NCBI GenBank assembly: GCA_021793675.1
Contig: JAJYSG010000002.1
Coordinates: 1 to 64,000 of the forward strand
Reading direction: 5' to 3'
Length of the DNA: 64,000 bases
Origin: Actinomycetes bacterium
Lineage (GTDB): Bacteria > Actinomycetota > Actinomycetes > Actinomycetales > Cellulomonadaceae
The notes beneath the pieces were generated by a model. The model saw nothing but the letters and a program-made list of their open reading frames with translations. It searched no databases and was not told the origin of the DNA. Both the position numbers and the translations under genes were made by a program. Position 1 is the stretch's first letter. Every line of letters begins with the position of its first letter. Below are positions 42,820 through 50,149 of this stretch, piece after piece.

Positions 42820-43515
42820 TCATGACACGACGACCGCGAACAGGGCGCGAGAGACGCCCGCGCCGGCGAGTGCGGTCGCTTCGTCGGGCCCGACCGCCAC
42901 GAGCAGCGGTGCGGCGTCGCCGCCGGACGAGCCGAGCAGCCCGCTGCCGCCGGAGCGCGGCGGGGACGGCAGCACGAGAGCACCCCGGGCGAGGGGCACT
43001 CCGGCACCACCTTCGACCGGTGCGGCCAGCAGGTCGACCCGGTCGCCGGGGCGCAGCAGCGCCGTCATGGCGTCGTCGGCCAGGCGGACCGCGGCGACCA
43101 CGGTTCCGGGTGGCCCCGTGAGGTCAGTGCCGGCGAGCAGCTGTGGCACGAGCGGCATCCCCGCCGGGACCAGGACGGCCGTGGTCCGGCCGACGAGCGC
43201 GGCGCGGGCCTCGTCGGAGGCGACGGACCCGGCCACGGCGATCGGCGCCGGAACCGTGGCGACCCGCATGTCGGTGCCGGCGAGCGCCAGCCCTGCCGGC
43301 AGGTCGCGGGCCGCGACGAGCACGTCGGTCCCGGTCTCCGGCGCCGGCCGGAGCGTGTCGACCGTCACCGCGGCAGCGAGCGCGAGACAGGCGGCCGCCA
43401 CGGGGAACCGCCATCGCCAGACCAGCAGCCGTAGCCGCCGTCGCAGCGGGGGTGCGACGCGGGACAGCGGTGGCGGCAGGGCGGGCGGCAGGCCGGACAC
43501 GGCGCGACGACTCAC
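42820..43515 (-). CDS. SAF-domain (CpaB/RcpC-like) membrane-anchored protein
   Basis: A 231-residue protein with one N-terminal membrane helix (about residues 35-52, after a basic Arg/Pro-rich start) and an exported SAF domain (TDVLVAARDLPAGLALAGTDMRV). A second half resembles the RcpC/CpaB extension (AVRLADDAMTALLRPGDRVDLLA). CpaB proteins act in Flp/Tad pilus assembly, but no pilus genes are near; this stand-alone gene is regularly found beside mscL and fmdB in Actinobacteria. GTG 43515 is preceded by TAGGGT at exactly 6 bases on the minus strand, indicating a leaderless start. Confidence 0.87.
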   Translation of the reverse strand: MSRRAVSGLPPALPPPLSRVAPPLRRRLRLLVWRWRFPVAAACLALAAAVTVDTLRPAPETGTDVLVAARDLPAGLALAGTDMRVATVPAPIAVAGSVASDEARAALVGRTTAVLVPAGMPLVPQLLAGTDLTGPPGTVVAAVRLADDAMTALLRPGDRVDLLAAPVEGGAGVPLARGALVLPSPPRSGGSGLLGSSGGDAAPLLVAVGPDEATALAGAGVSRALFAVVVS

Positions 43516-43655
43516 GCGGCCACCCTAGGAACGGTGCGCCGGTTGCTCGTTGGTCGGCGCCGAACGGGCGCGCCGGACTCGGGGTCACCCGGGCTGTGGA
43601 CCGCTCGCACGCCGGCGCCGGCGCCGTCGACCGTCCGGACGTGGTGCGGCCGCGC

Positions 43656-43976
43656 TCAGGCGCTGGCGGCCTTGGCCACGCTGCCGCTGCTGGCGGACGT
43701 GGACGCAGCGGCGCCGGTCGACGAGCTCGTCACGGCGGGGGTCGACGGCGTCGCCGACGCGGTCGAGCCGGTCCCGGCGGCCACCGTCGACGTCGACGAC
43801 GAGCGGGCGTCGGTGCGGTAGAAGCCGGAGCCCTTGAACACCACGCCGACTGGGGAGAACACCTTGCGCAGCCGGCCCGCGCACTGCGGGCACACCGTCA
43901 GCGGGGCGTCGTCGAAGGACTGGTGCACGTCGAAGGCGTGGTCGCAGACCGTGCACGTGTAGGCGTAGGTGGGCAC
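43656..43976 (-). CDS. FmdB-family zinc-ribbon protein with disordered tail (Ruc-like)
   Basis: A 106-residue protein. The N-terminal zinc ribbon has Cys8-x2-Cys11 and Cys29-x2-Cys32, then VFKGSGFYRTD; the last 50 residues are a Ser/Thr/Ala-rich disordered tail. Its mycobacterial counterpart Rv0991c, in the same neighbourhood, has been described as a redox-regulated chaperone with an unstructured C-terminus. A similar role is inferred here: zinc release and disulfide formation on oxidation, binding unfolded proteins. A perfect CIRCE-type operator lies about 50 bases before the start codon, indicating heat-shock control by HrcA. Confidence 0.9.
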   Translation of the reverse strand: MPTYAYTCTVCDHAFDVHQSFDDAPLTVCPQCAGRLRKVFSPVGVVFKGSGFYRTDARSSSTSTVAAGTGSTASATPSTPAVTSSSTGAAASTSASSGSVAKAASA

Positions 43977-44023
43977 TGGGTGGCCTCCCGGGTCGCATCG
44001 GAGTCACGCCGTACAGCGCCGGA

Positions 44024-44056
44024 CTGGCACTCGGCATTCCCGAGTGCCAGATCTTA
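44024..44056 (-). promoter_or_regulatory. CIRCE-type operator (HrcA) with adjacent -10 element
   Basis: CTGGCACTC (44024-44032), a 9-base spacer and GAGTGCCAG (44042-44050) form a perfect inverted repeat with the exact spacing and core of CIRCE (TTAGCACTC-N9-GAGTGCTAA). On the minus strand a -10-like TAAGAT (44051-44056) abuts it, so the transcription start of the FmdB-like gene would lie within the operator. Confidence 0.9.
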
Positions 44057-44106
44057 CCGCGCCGTGCTGGACGCACCGCGGCGGCGTCCGCCTTCCGGTC
44101 GGGCGG

Positions 44107-44754
44107 TCAGCCCTGGACCGGGTGGAACCATGTGACGCCGGTGGGCGTGGCGACGCCGTCCACCGCCCGGTCGTGCGGGGCGCGCGGCAGCGGCTCCGCG
44201 TCCGCGTCGTGCACCTCCTCCGCGTACGTCAGCGCGACCACGGGCGTGCCCGGGCGTGCCGCGCGCAGCGCGCGGTCGTACCAGCCGCCGCCCTGGCCCA
44301 GCCGGGTGCCGGCGGTGTCGACGGCGAGGGCGGGGATGAGCAGCACGTCGGCGTCGGCGATCGCTTCGGCGCCGAGCGTCGGGCCGCCCGGCTCGGGTGG
44401 CCGTCCCGGCGCCCGCTCCTGCAGGTCGTCGGGCCCGGCGTACTCCGCCCAGTCGCGCTGCAGGCTGCTGCCGAGCACGGGCAGCAGCACGCGGATGCCG
44501 TGCGCCGCCAGCGCGTCGAGGAGCGGGCCGGTCATCGGCTCGCCGGGACGTGCGGCGTAGGCGGAGACGCAGCGTGCCACCGCGACCTGAGGGATGCTCA
44601 GCGTCACCTCCGCCAGAGCCCGCGCGTCCGCCTCGCGGGAGCGCGCCGAGCGTTGCTGCCTGGCCTGCCGGATCCGGCCGCGCCACCTGTCCTTGAGCTC
44701 CTCGATCTCCTCCTCGTCCGGGACGTGGGGGTGCTCGCGGGCGACGCTGCTCAT
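44107..44754 (-). CDS. 5-formyltetrahydrofolate cyclo-ligase
   Basis: A 215-residue enzyme converting 5-formyl-THF and ATP to 5,10-methenyl-THF. The family features are the N-terminal basic helix (ELKDRWRGRIRQARQQRS), the mid-protein region, and the substrate/ATP loop ALAVDTAGTRLGQGGGWYDRAL. The C-terminal DGVATPTGV matches the normal end of the protein. The ATG is 11 bases downstream of the UDP-glucose pyrophosphorylase stop, so they can be co-transcribed, though GAGACT at 7 bases could also give a leaderless transcript. Confidence 0.92.
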   Translation of the reverse strand: MSSVAREHPHVPDEEEIEELKDRWRGRIRQARQQRSARSREADARALAEVTLSIPQVAVARCVSAYAARPGEPMTGPLLDALAAHGIRVLLPVLGSSLQRDWAEYAGPDDLQERAPGRPPEPGGPTLGAEAIADADVLLIPALAVDTAGTRLGQGGGWYDRALRAARPGTPVVALTYAEEVHDADAEPLPRAPHDRAVDGVATPTGVTWFHPVQG

Positions 44755-44765
44755 GCCGACCAGTC

Positions 44766-46178
44766 TCACACCTCGCGGTCCCAGGTGGGTGCGTCGCCAG
44801 GCCCGAGCCGCGTGCCGTCCTCGACGAGGCCGGGTGCGCCGTCCTGCGTCAGTGTCACGTCGCCGTGCACGCTGACGCCGGCTCCGAACGTGATGTCGCC
44901 CACCACGGCCAGGCGCCGCGCATGGCGCAGCGACGGCGCCCCCGCGGGGAAGTGCGCGTCGAACGCCGCGATGGTCTGGAACGACGCCGGGTCGAGCTCC
45001 ACCAGCGGCGCCGGGTCCACGGTGAGCTCGAGCGTGTCGTCGTCGTGCAGCACGTACGCGTCGGAGCGCAGCAGCAGCAGGTCGTTCGTCGTCTTCACGG
45101 GCAGGAACCGTGCGCGGGGCACGACGATGGCGGTCGCGCCCTCGAACACCTCGATGGCCGCGCCGAGGGCGCACTCCAGCTGGACGACGGTCGGCGAGGC
45201 CTTGTCCGACGGGTCCACGTGCTTCTCGTTGCGGATGAGGGGCAGCCCGAGCACGCCGCCGCGTTCGGCGAGGGTGTCCCGGAGCACGCGCAGGTCGAAC
45301 CAGAGGTTGTTCGTGTGGAAGTACGGGTGGTGCTCGGTGTCGGTGAAGTAGTCCATCTCGTCGGGCGCCGTCTGCGCGGTGTCGCGCAGGATCAGCCGGC
45401 CGTCGGCCTTGCGGACCGCGAGGTGTCCCCCCTTGCGGTCCGCCGGGGTGCGGCGGCACAGCTCGGCGGCGTAGGGCGCGCCCGAGGCCGCGAACCAGCC
45501 GGCGATCCGGGCGTCCGGGGCGGCACCGAGGTTGTCGGCGTTCGACGAGCAGGCGTACCGGAAGCCGGCGTCGAGCAGCGCGTCCAGGACGCCCGACGAC
45601 AGCAGCGACGGGTAGATGTCGCCGTGCCCCGGCGGGCACCACTCGAGGGTGGGGTCGGCCGGCCAGCTCACCGGTGTCAGGTCGTCGGCCCGCAGCTTGG
45701 GCTCCTGCGACTGCAGGAAGTCCAGCGGCAGCCCGTCCACGGCCAGGTCCGGGTACGACGAGAGCGCGGCCAGCGTGTCGTCGCGCGTCCGGAAGGAGTC
45801 CATGAGGACCAGGGGCAGCCGCACCCCCCAGCGCCGCCGGGCCGCACGCACCTGCCCGACGATGAGGTCGAGGAACGTGCGGCCGTCGCGCACGGGCAGC
45901 AGCGACTTGGCGGCGTGCATGCCCATCGAGGTGCCGAGGCCGCCGTTGAGCTTGATGACGACCGTGCGGGACAGCGCCTCGCGGGCCTGCTCGTCGGCCA
46001 CCTCGACGGCGTCCAGCCGCGGCGGGTCCAGCAGCGGGCCGATGGTGTCCTCCCGGATCAGCCCGGTCGCACCGGCCTCGAGCTGCCGGTAGTAGTGCTC
46101 GAACACGTCGATGGCGACCGGGGCGACGCCCGCCGCAGCCATCTTCTCCCGCGCCTGGCGCAGCCCTTCGTCGCTCAC
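44766..46178 (-). CDS. UTP-glucose-1-phosphate uridylyltransferase, eukaryotic (UGP2) type
   Basis: A 470-residue UDP-glucose pyrophosphorylase of the UDPGP (PF01704) family. The nucleotide-binding loop VIKLNGGLGTSMGMHAAKSL is near residue 77, followed by PLVLMDSFRT, WCPPGHGDIYPSL and YACSSNADNLGA. A C-terminal left-handed beta-helix-like region ends it. This is the eukaryote-like fold, not the 300-residue bacterial GalU usually seen at this locus. It makes UDP-glucose for trehalose, glycogen and cell-envelope glycans. GTG 46178 is preceded by TAGCGT at 7 bases (leaderless). It is divergent from moeA. Confidence 0.93.
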   Translation of the reverse strand: MSDEGLRQAREKMAAAGVAPVAIDVFEHYYRQLEAGATGLIREDTIGPLLDPPRLDAVEVADEQAREALSRTVVIKLNGGLGTSMGMHAAKSLLPVRDGRTFLDLIVGQVRAARRRWGVRLPLVLMDSFRTRDDTLAALSSYPDLAVDGLPLDFLQSQEPKLRADDLTPVSWPADPTLEWCPPGHGDIYPSLLSSGVLDALLDAGFRYACSSNADNLGAAPDARIAGWFAASGAPYAAELCRRTPADRKGGHLAVRKADGRLILRDTAQTAPDEMDYFTDTEHHPYFHTNNLWFDLRVLRDTLAERGGVLGLPLIRNEKHVDPSDKASPTVVQLECALGAAIEVFEGATAIVVPRARFLPVKTTNDLLLLRSDAYVLHDDDTLELTVDPAPLVELDPASFQTIAAFDAHFPAGAPSLRHARRLAVVGDITFGAGVSVHGDVTLTQDGAPGLVEDGTRLGPGDAPTWDREV

Positions 46179-46284
46179 GGCCCCCACGCTACCGACTCGC
46201 GCCGCCCCGGCTCCCGGACGTCCCGGCGTCCCGTCGGCGCTGGGCGGCCCACGCTCCGGCGACCAGGTGGCACGATGGCGCCTC

Positions 46285-47514
46285 GTGAGATCGGTGCAGG
46301 ACCACCTGGCCGCCGTCCTGGCCGTCGTGGCCCCGGTGGCACCGCTCGACGTGGTGCTGCACGACGCGATGGGCGCCGTGCTCGCGGAGGACGTCACCGC
46401 GGGTCTCGACGTGCCGGTCGTGGCCGTCGCCGCACGGGACGGGTACGCGGTCGCCGCCGAGGACGCGGCGTCGCTCGTGGTGCGCCTACCGGTGGTCGAC
46501 GACCTGCGGGCCGGCGCCCAGCCCGGGCTGCGACTCGTGCCGGGCCAGGCGGTGCGCGTCGCCTCCGGCGCGCCGCTGCCGCTGGGTGCGGACACCGTGG
46601 TGCCCGTCGAGGAGACCGATCGCGGCACCGCCTCGGTGGCGATCGCCGGTCCGGTCCGGGCCGGGCAGTGGGTGCGCGGCGCGGGCGCGGACGTGCGCGG
46701 CGCCGACGTGGTGCTGCACGCCGGCACGCGGCTGGGTGCCCGGCAGCTGGCGCTCGCGGCCGCGATGGGGCGCGGTCGGCTGCGGGTGCACCCGACGCCG
46801 CGCGTCGTGCTGCTGTCCGTCGGCGACGAGCTGGTCGAGCCGCCGACGAAGGGCGCGGCGGTCGTCGGTGCGCACACCTACGAGGCCGACGGGCACGCAT
46901 TGGAGGCCGCGGTGCGGGACGCCGGCGCCGTCCCGGTGCGGGTGGGCATCGTCCCCGACGACCACGGCCGGCTGCGCGAGACGATCGCCGACCAGTTGGT
47001 GCGCGCGGACCTGGTCATCGTGTCCGGCGGGCTGTCCGAGCTCGCCGGCGACACCGTCAAGGACGTGCTCGCCGGCGTCGGGGACGTTCGCCTGGACCAG
47101 GTGGCGATGATGCCGGGACGCCGCCACGGGTTCGGCACGCTGGGCGCCGGGTTCGGCCGTGACCGCGACGTGCCGGTGTTCGCGCTACCAGGTCACCCGG
47201 TGGCGGCGCAGGTGGCGTTCGAGGTCTTCGTGCGTCCGGCGCTGCGGGCGATGGCCGGTCACCAGGAGCTGTACCGCTCGTCGGTCGCGGCGACGGTGGA
47301 TGCGGGCTGGGAGTCGCCGCCCGGGCTGCGCCAGTTCGTCCCGGCCACGGTGCTGGGCACGCCCGACGAGGGGTACGCCGCCGCGCCGCTGGGAGATCCC
47401 GCCGCGCCGTCGGTCACCGCGCTGGCGCAGGCGAACGCCCTGGTCGTCGTGAACGAGAAGATGACGCACGTGCGGGCCGGACAGGTGCTGCACTGCCTGG
47501 TGCTGGAGGGATGA
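46285..47514 (+). CDS. MoeA/Glp family molybdopterin molybdotransferase-like protein
   Basis: A 409-residue MoeA-family protein. Domain order is normal: DGYAVAA and VPVEETDRG in the first part, the MoCF-binding domain with VLLSVGDELVEPP, IVSGGLSELAGDTVKDVL and FALPGHPVAAQVAFEVF, then the C-terminal beta-barrel. The usual SGGVS-x-G-x-x-D and LPGNPV are altered to SGGLSELAGD and LPGHPV. In corynebacteria the paralogue at this locus (Glp) has been reported to bind FtsZ and the membrane receptor GlpR rather than, or besides, making molybdenum cofactor. Gene order moeA-rimJ-glpR is kept here, so a Glp role is plausible. Start GTG 46285. Confidence 0.88.
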   Translation: MRSVQDHLAAVLAVVAPVAPLDVVLHDAMGAVLAEDVTAGLDVPVVAVAARDGYAVAAEDAASLVVRLPVVDDLRAGAQPGLRLVPGQAVRVASGAPLPLGADTVVPVEETDRGTASVAIAGPVRAGQWVRGAGADVRGADVVLHAGTRLGARQLALAAAMGRGRLRVHPTPRVVLLSVGDELVEPPTKGAAVVGAHTYEADGHALEAAVRDAGAVPVRVGIVPDDHGRLRETIADQLVRADLVIVSGGLSELAGDTVKDVLAGVGDVRLDQVAMMPGRRHGFGTLGAGFGRDRDVPVFALPGHPVAAQVAFEVFVRPALRAMAGHQELYRSSVAATVDAGWESPPGLRQFVPATVLGTPDEGYAAAPLGDPAAPSVTALAQANALVVVNEKMTHVRAGQVLHCLVLEG

Positions 47515-47521
47515 GCTCGCG

Positions 47522-48127
47522 ATGGCGACCGGCTGGCCCGCGGTGCTGACCGAGGGCAACGTCACGCTGCGACCCCTGCGGCGGTCGGACTCGCACGCCT
47601 GGCTGGCGCTGCGTGCCGACTCGGCCGCGTGGCTCGAGCCGTGGGACGCGACGAGCCCGGTGCCCGCATCCGGGCCGCGGCCGACGTTCGGGCAGTTCGT
47701 CAGGTCGCTGGCGGGGCAGGCGCGGGCCGGCGCAGCCCTGCCGTTCGCCATCGAGTACGGCGGCGAGCTGGCGGGCCAGCTGACGGTGAGCTCCATCGCG
47801 TACGGGTCGCTGCGCTCGGCGGCCATCGGCTACTGGGTGGGCCGGCGCGTCGCCGGGCACGGCATCACCCCGACGGCCGTGGCGCTGGCCACCGACCACT
47901 GCTTCTTCGTCCTGGGCCTGCACCGGGTCGAGGTCAACATCCGGCCGGAGAACGCGCCGTCGCTGCGCGTGGTGGAGAAGCTCCAGCTGCGCGACGAGGG
48001 GCTGCGCGAGCGGTACCTGCACATCGCGGGCGAGTGGGCGGACCACCGCACGTTCGCTCTCACGGCGGAGGAGGTCCCCGACGGGCTGCTGGCCCGCTGG
48101 CGGCGGCTGCGCCCGTCGATGACCTGA
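47522..48127 (+). CDS. rimJ: GNAT N-acetyltransferase, RimJ-like
   Basis: A 201-residue GNAT-fold acetyltransferase. The start (VTLRPLRRSDSHAWLALR), the acetyl-CoA region (IGYWVGRRVAGHGITPTAVALATDHCFFVLGLHRVEVNIRPENAPSLRVVEKL) and the C-terminal YLHIAGEWADHRTFALT match RimJ-type ribosomal-protein or N-alpha acetyltransferases. It follows moeA by 7 bases and is part of the conserved glp-rimJ-glpR set. The ATG at 47522 has a GGAGG about 13 bases upstream, inside the end of moeA, longer than usual. Confidence 0.9.
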   Translation: MATGWPAVLTEGNVTLRPLRRSDSHAWLALRADSAAWLEPWDATSPVPASGPRPTFGQFVRSLAGQARAGAALPFAIEYGGELAGQLTVSSIAYGSLRSAAIGYWVGRRVAGHGITPTAVALATDHCFFVLGLHRVEVNIRPENAPSLRVVEKLQLRDEGLRERYLHIAGEWADHRTFALTAEEVPDGLLARWRRLRPSMT

Positions 48128-48245
48128 CGCCACCGCCGGATCGCCGCGCGTCTGCACGTCGCCGCGTCGGCATTCCGCGCGTCCGTTCGGCGACACGCCC
48201 ACGCGCGTCACGAGGAGGCACGAACCGCGCCCCTACCGTCGTCGT

Positions 48246-49475
48246 GTGCCTCAGATCGCAGCACCGGTGGCATTCGTGCTCGCCGGGCTGTGGCTGGCGT
48301 ACCTGGTGCCGTACAAGCTGCGGCACCGGCAGCAGCTGCTCGAGTCACGGGCCGACGACCGGTACTCCGAGGCGCTCCGCGTGGTCGCGGTGACCAGGCG
48401 GGTGCCGAGGTCGCAGGCCTCGCGAGGCGGGCAGGTGGTGCGCCAGGTCGGCCCGGCGCACACCGGGACGACGGGGCTCCTCACCCCGGGCAGAGGCCTG
48501 GTGACCACGGTCACCGGCGGGACAGGAGGCGACACCGTGGACCGACCCCACGCCACCCCGGAGCGCATCACGGCCGAGGCCGCGCGCCGCGCCGCCCAGA
48601 CCCGCGCGGCCCGTGCCGCCGCCACCGCCCGCCGGGCCGCCGCGGCGCGCCGACGTGCCCTGCTGGCCGTGGTGCTGCTCGTCGCCGGCGTCGCCGGCTG
48701 GGTCGTCGTCGGGCTCGTTCCTGGCGCGTCGGTCGTGCTCGCCGTGGCGCCGACGGCCCTGCTCGGGCTCGTCCTGGCCGCCGGCCGGCGTGCCGTCGTC
48801 GCGGGTAAGCGGAACGACGAGGCGCTGGCGCGCCAGATCGTCGAGGCCGAGGAGCTGGCCGCCCGTCCGCGGTCGGGCGTCATCCGGACCGTCGCCGCGT
48901 CCGCGCCGACGGCTGCCGCCCCGGCCGCGAAACCTGCCGTGCCGACCGCTGCGGCCGTCACCGCGCCGGTGCGCACCTCGGCCAAGGGCAGGACTGCCGA
49001 CACGGCGACCCGCGTCGAGACCGCGGCATCGTCCGTCCCCGTCGCCAAGGTCACCGGCCGCGCGGTGCGGCCCTCGGAGGCCCGCACCGAGGTGTTCGAG
49101 GCGATCGTCGCGGACCGCGGCGAGAAGCGTGCCGCCGCACGGCACATGACCGGGCAGGTGCCGGTGGTGCCCGCCGCGGCCGCCGCGCCGTCCCCGGCGT
49201 CCGACGAAGCCGTCGAGCGCGACGCCTGGGCCCCGGTTCCCGTGCCGCGGCCCACCTATGCGATGAAGCCGGCGGCGCCGCGGCGCGAGCCGGTCCCGCT
49301 CGGCGAGGTCGAGGGCTCGACGACCGTGCGGGCGGCTGCCGCGCCGGCCGACGCCGTGACCCGGGCGGACGCCGTCGCGGAGGACGAGCTGATCACGCCG
49401 CAAGCGCCGGCCGAGAGCACGACGAGCATCGACCTCAACGCCGTCCTCGCGAAGCGGCGGGCGTCCGGGGAGTAG
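48246..49475 (+). CDS. SepX/GlpR-type divisome membrane protein
   Basis: A 409-residue protein with one N-terminal TM (about residues 4-21, ending WLAYLVPYKLRHRQQL), a long basic Ala-rich cytoplasmic segment, two more closely spaced TMs (about 139-180), and a disordered Ala/Pro tail. A start of this kind and the locus after rimJ identify the actinobacterial SepX/GlpR family; these proteins contact Glp or SepF and stabilise the division ring in Corynebacterium and Streptomyces. GTG 48246 is preceded by TACCGT at 6 bases (leaderless). A role in division here is inferred from family and synteny. Confidence 0.82.
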   Translation: MPQIAAPVAFVLAGLWLAYLVPYKLRHRQQLLESRADDRYSEALRVVAVTRRVPRSQASRGGQVVRQVGPAHTGTTGLLTPGRGLVTTVTGGTGGDTVDRPHATPERITAEAARRAAQTRAARAAATARRAAAARRRALLAVVLLVAGVAGWVVVGLVPGASVVLAVAPTALLGLVLAAGRRAVVAGKRNDEALARQIVEAEELAARPRSGVIRTVAASAPTAAAPAAKPAVPTAAAVTAPVRTSAKGRTADTATRVETAASSVPVAKVTGRAVRPSEARTEVFEAIVADRGEKRAAARHMTGQVPVVPAAAAAPSPASDEAVERDAWAPVPVPRPTYAMKPAAPRREPVPLGEVEGSTTVRAAAAPADAVTRADAVAEDELITPQAPAESTTSIDLNAVLAKRRASGE

Positions 49476-49509
49476 CCGCCGCCGCGGTCAGGGGCACCTG
49501 CTCGGGGTG

Positions 49510-49515
49510 CTAGTC
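49510..49515 (+). promoter_or_regulatory. -10 element of tRNA-Ala
   Basis: TAGTCT, 15 bases before the tRNA, is a good -10 hexamer for the tRNA gene. A clear -35 was not assigned. Confidence 0.55.
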
Positions 49516-49530
49516 TGATCGCCGCTGTTT

Positions 49531-49603
49531 GGGGCTGTGGCGCAGCTGGTAGCGCGTCTCGTTCGCAACGAGAAGGTCGCCGGTTCGAATCCGGTCAGCT
49601 CCA
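49531..49603 (+). tRNA. tRNA-Ala (anticodon CGC)
   Basis: A full 73-base cloverleaf. The acceptor stem GGGGCTG pairs with CAGCTCC (one G-U), the anticodon stem TCTCG/CGAGA encloses loop TTCGCAA giving anticodon CGC, and the T-arm CCGGTTCGAATCCGG is standard. The discriminator base is A; CCA is not encoded. The 3' end is the likely attachment site of the integrative element that follows. Confidence 0.96.
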
Positions 49604-49608
49604 CTCCG
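49597..49608 (+). other. Likely att site (tRNA 3' end), 12-base repeat copy 1
   Basis: AGCTCCACTCCG covers the last seven bases of tRNA-Ala and five beyond. An identical 12-mer occurs at 52814-52825 in the same orientation. An integrase and excisionase follow the tRNA, so this is the expected attL. The true core may be longer or shorter. Confidence 0.6.
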
Positions 49609-49611
49609 GTA

Positions 49612-49654
49612 GGGCCTCTGACTAGGGCATGTGCCCAGGTCAGAGGCCCTTTCT
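49612..49654 (+). terminator. Rho-independent terminator after tRNA-Ala
   Basis: GGGCCTCTGAC (49612-49622) pairs exactly with GTCAGAGGCCC (49639-49649); GGGCA/TGCCC pairs inside, with a 2-base loop. TTTCT follows directly. This is the most classical intrinsic terminator in the window. Confidence 0.9.
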
Positions 49655-49849
49655 GTTGTCCGCGCAGGCCGTCACAACCGGTCGGAGAACGCCATGCGGA
49701 CACGGATTCGGACACGGATTCTCCCTGTGCTACTCACCGCTGCAGCACGCCATCGAGGCGTTGTCGCACATGGGCCAGCCATGAAGACGCACAGGGCCGG
49801 CGCGGCCCCGGTGAACAAGAACTGGCTAGCTGCCGCACATGAGGCCGGC

Positions 49850-50146
49850 ATGGAGAACAACGCCAACACGCCCGCCGACGACAGCCACGCCGCGGAGGCC
49901 CACGTCCGCCGGCCCGGCGACAGCGAAGCCATGTGGAGCATCGAAGAGCTCGTCAGCTACCTCGGCGTGCCCTACGAGACGTTCCGCACCTGGCGTCGCA
50001 ACGGGCAGGGCCCCGCGCCCGAGTACCGCTTCGGGCGCCTACTGCGATACACGGAGGAGGACGTCGCCGGGTGGATTGCCTCCGGCTGCGGCACGGAGCC
50101 GCCCCGGCGCGAGCCGGTGGACGCAAACGCCGCCTACGGCTGGTGA
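49850..50146 (+). CDS. xis: Excisionase-like helix-turn-helix protein
   Basis: A 98-residue protein with a MerR/excisionase-type helix-turn-helix in its centre (MWSIEELVSYLGVPYETFRTWRRNGQGPAPEYRFGRLLRYTEEDVAGWI). Xis proteins of actinomycete integrative elements have this form and position: directly before the integrase. ATG 49850 has GAGG 5 bases upstream; the frame is open further upstream without support. The stop is 4 bases before the integrase start, so the two are co-translated. It should direct excision of the element from tRNA-Ala. Confidence 0.85.
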   Translation: MENNANTPADDSHAAEAHVRRPGDSEAMWSIEELVSYLGVPYETFRTWRRNGQGPAPEYRFGRLLRYTEEDVAGWIASGCGTEPPRREPVDANAAYGW

Positions 50147-50149
50147 CCC

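Noticed and set aside
44594-44875. Plus-strand frames opposite the folate and UDP-glucose genes
   Set aside because: Short Arg-rich frames without start signals inside two well-supported minus-strand genes.
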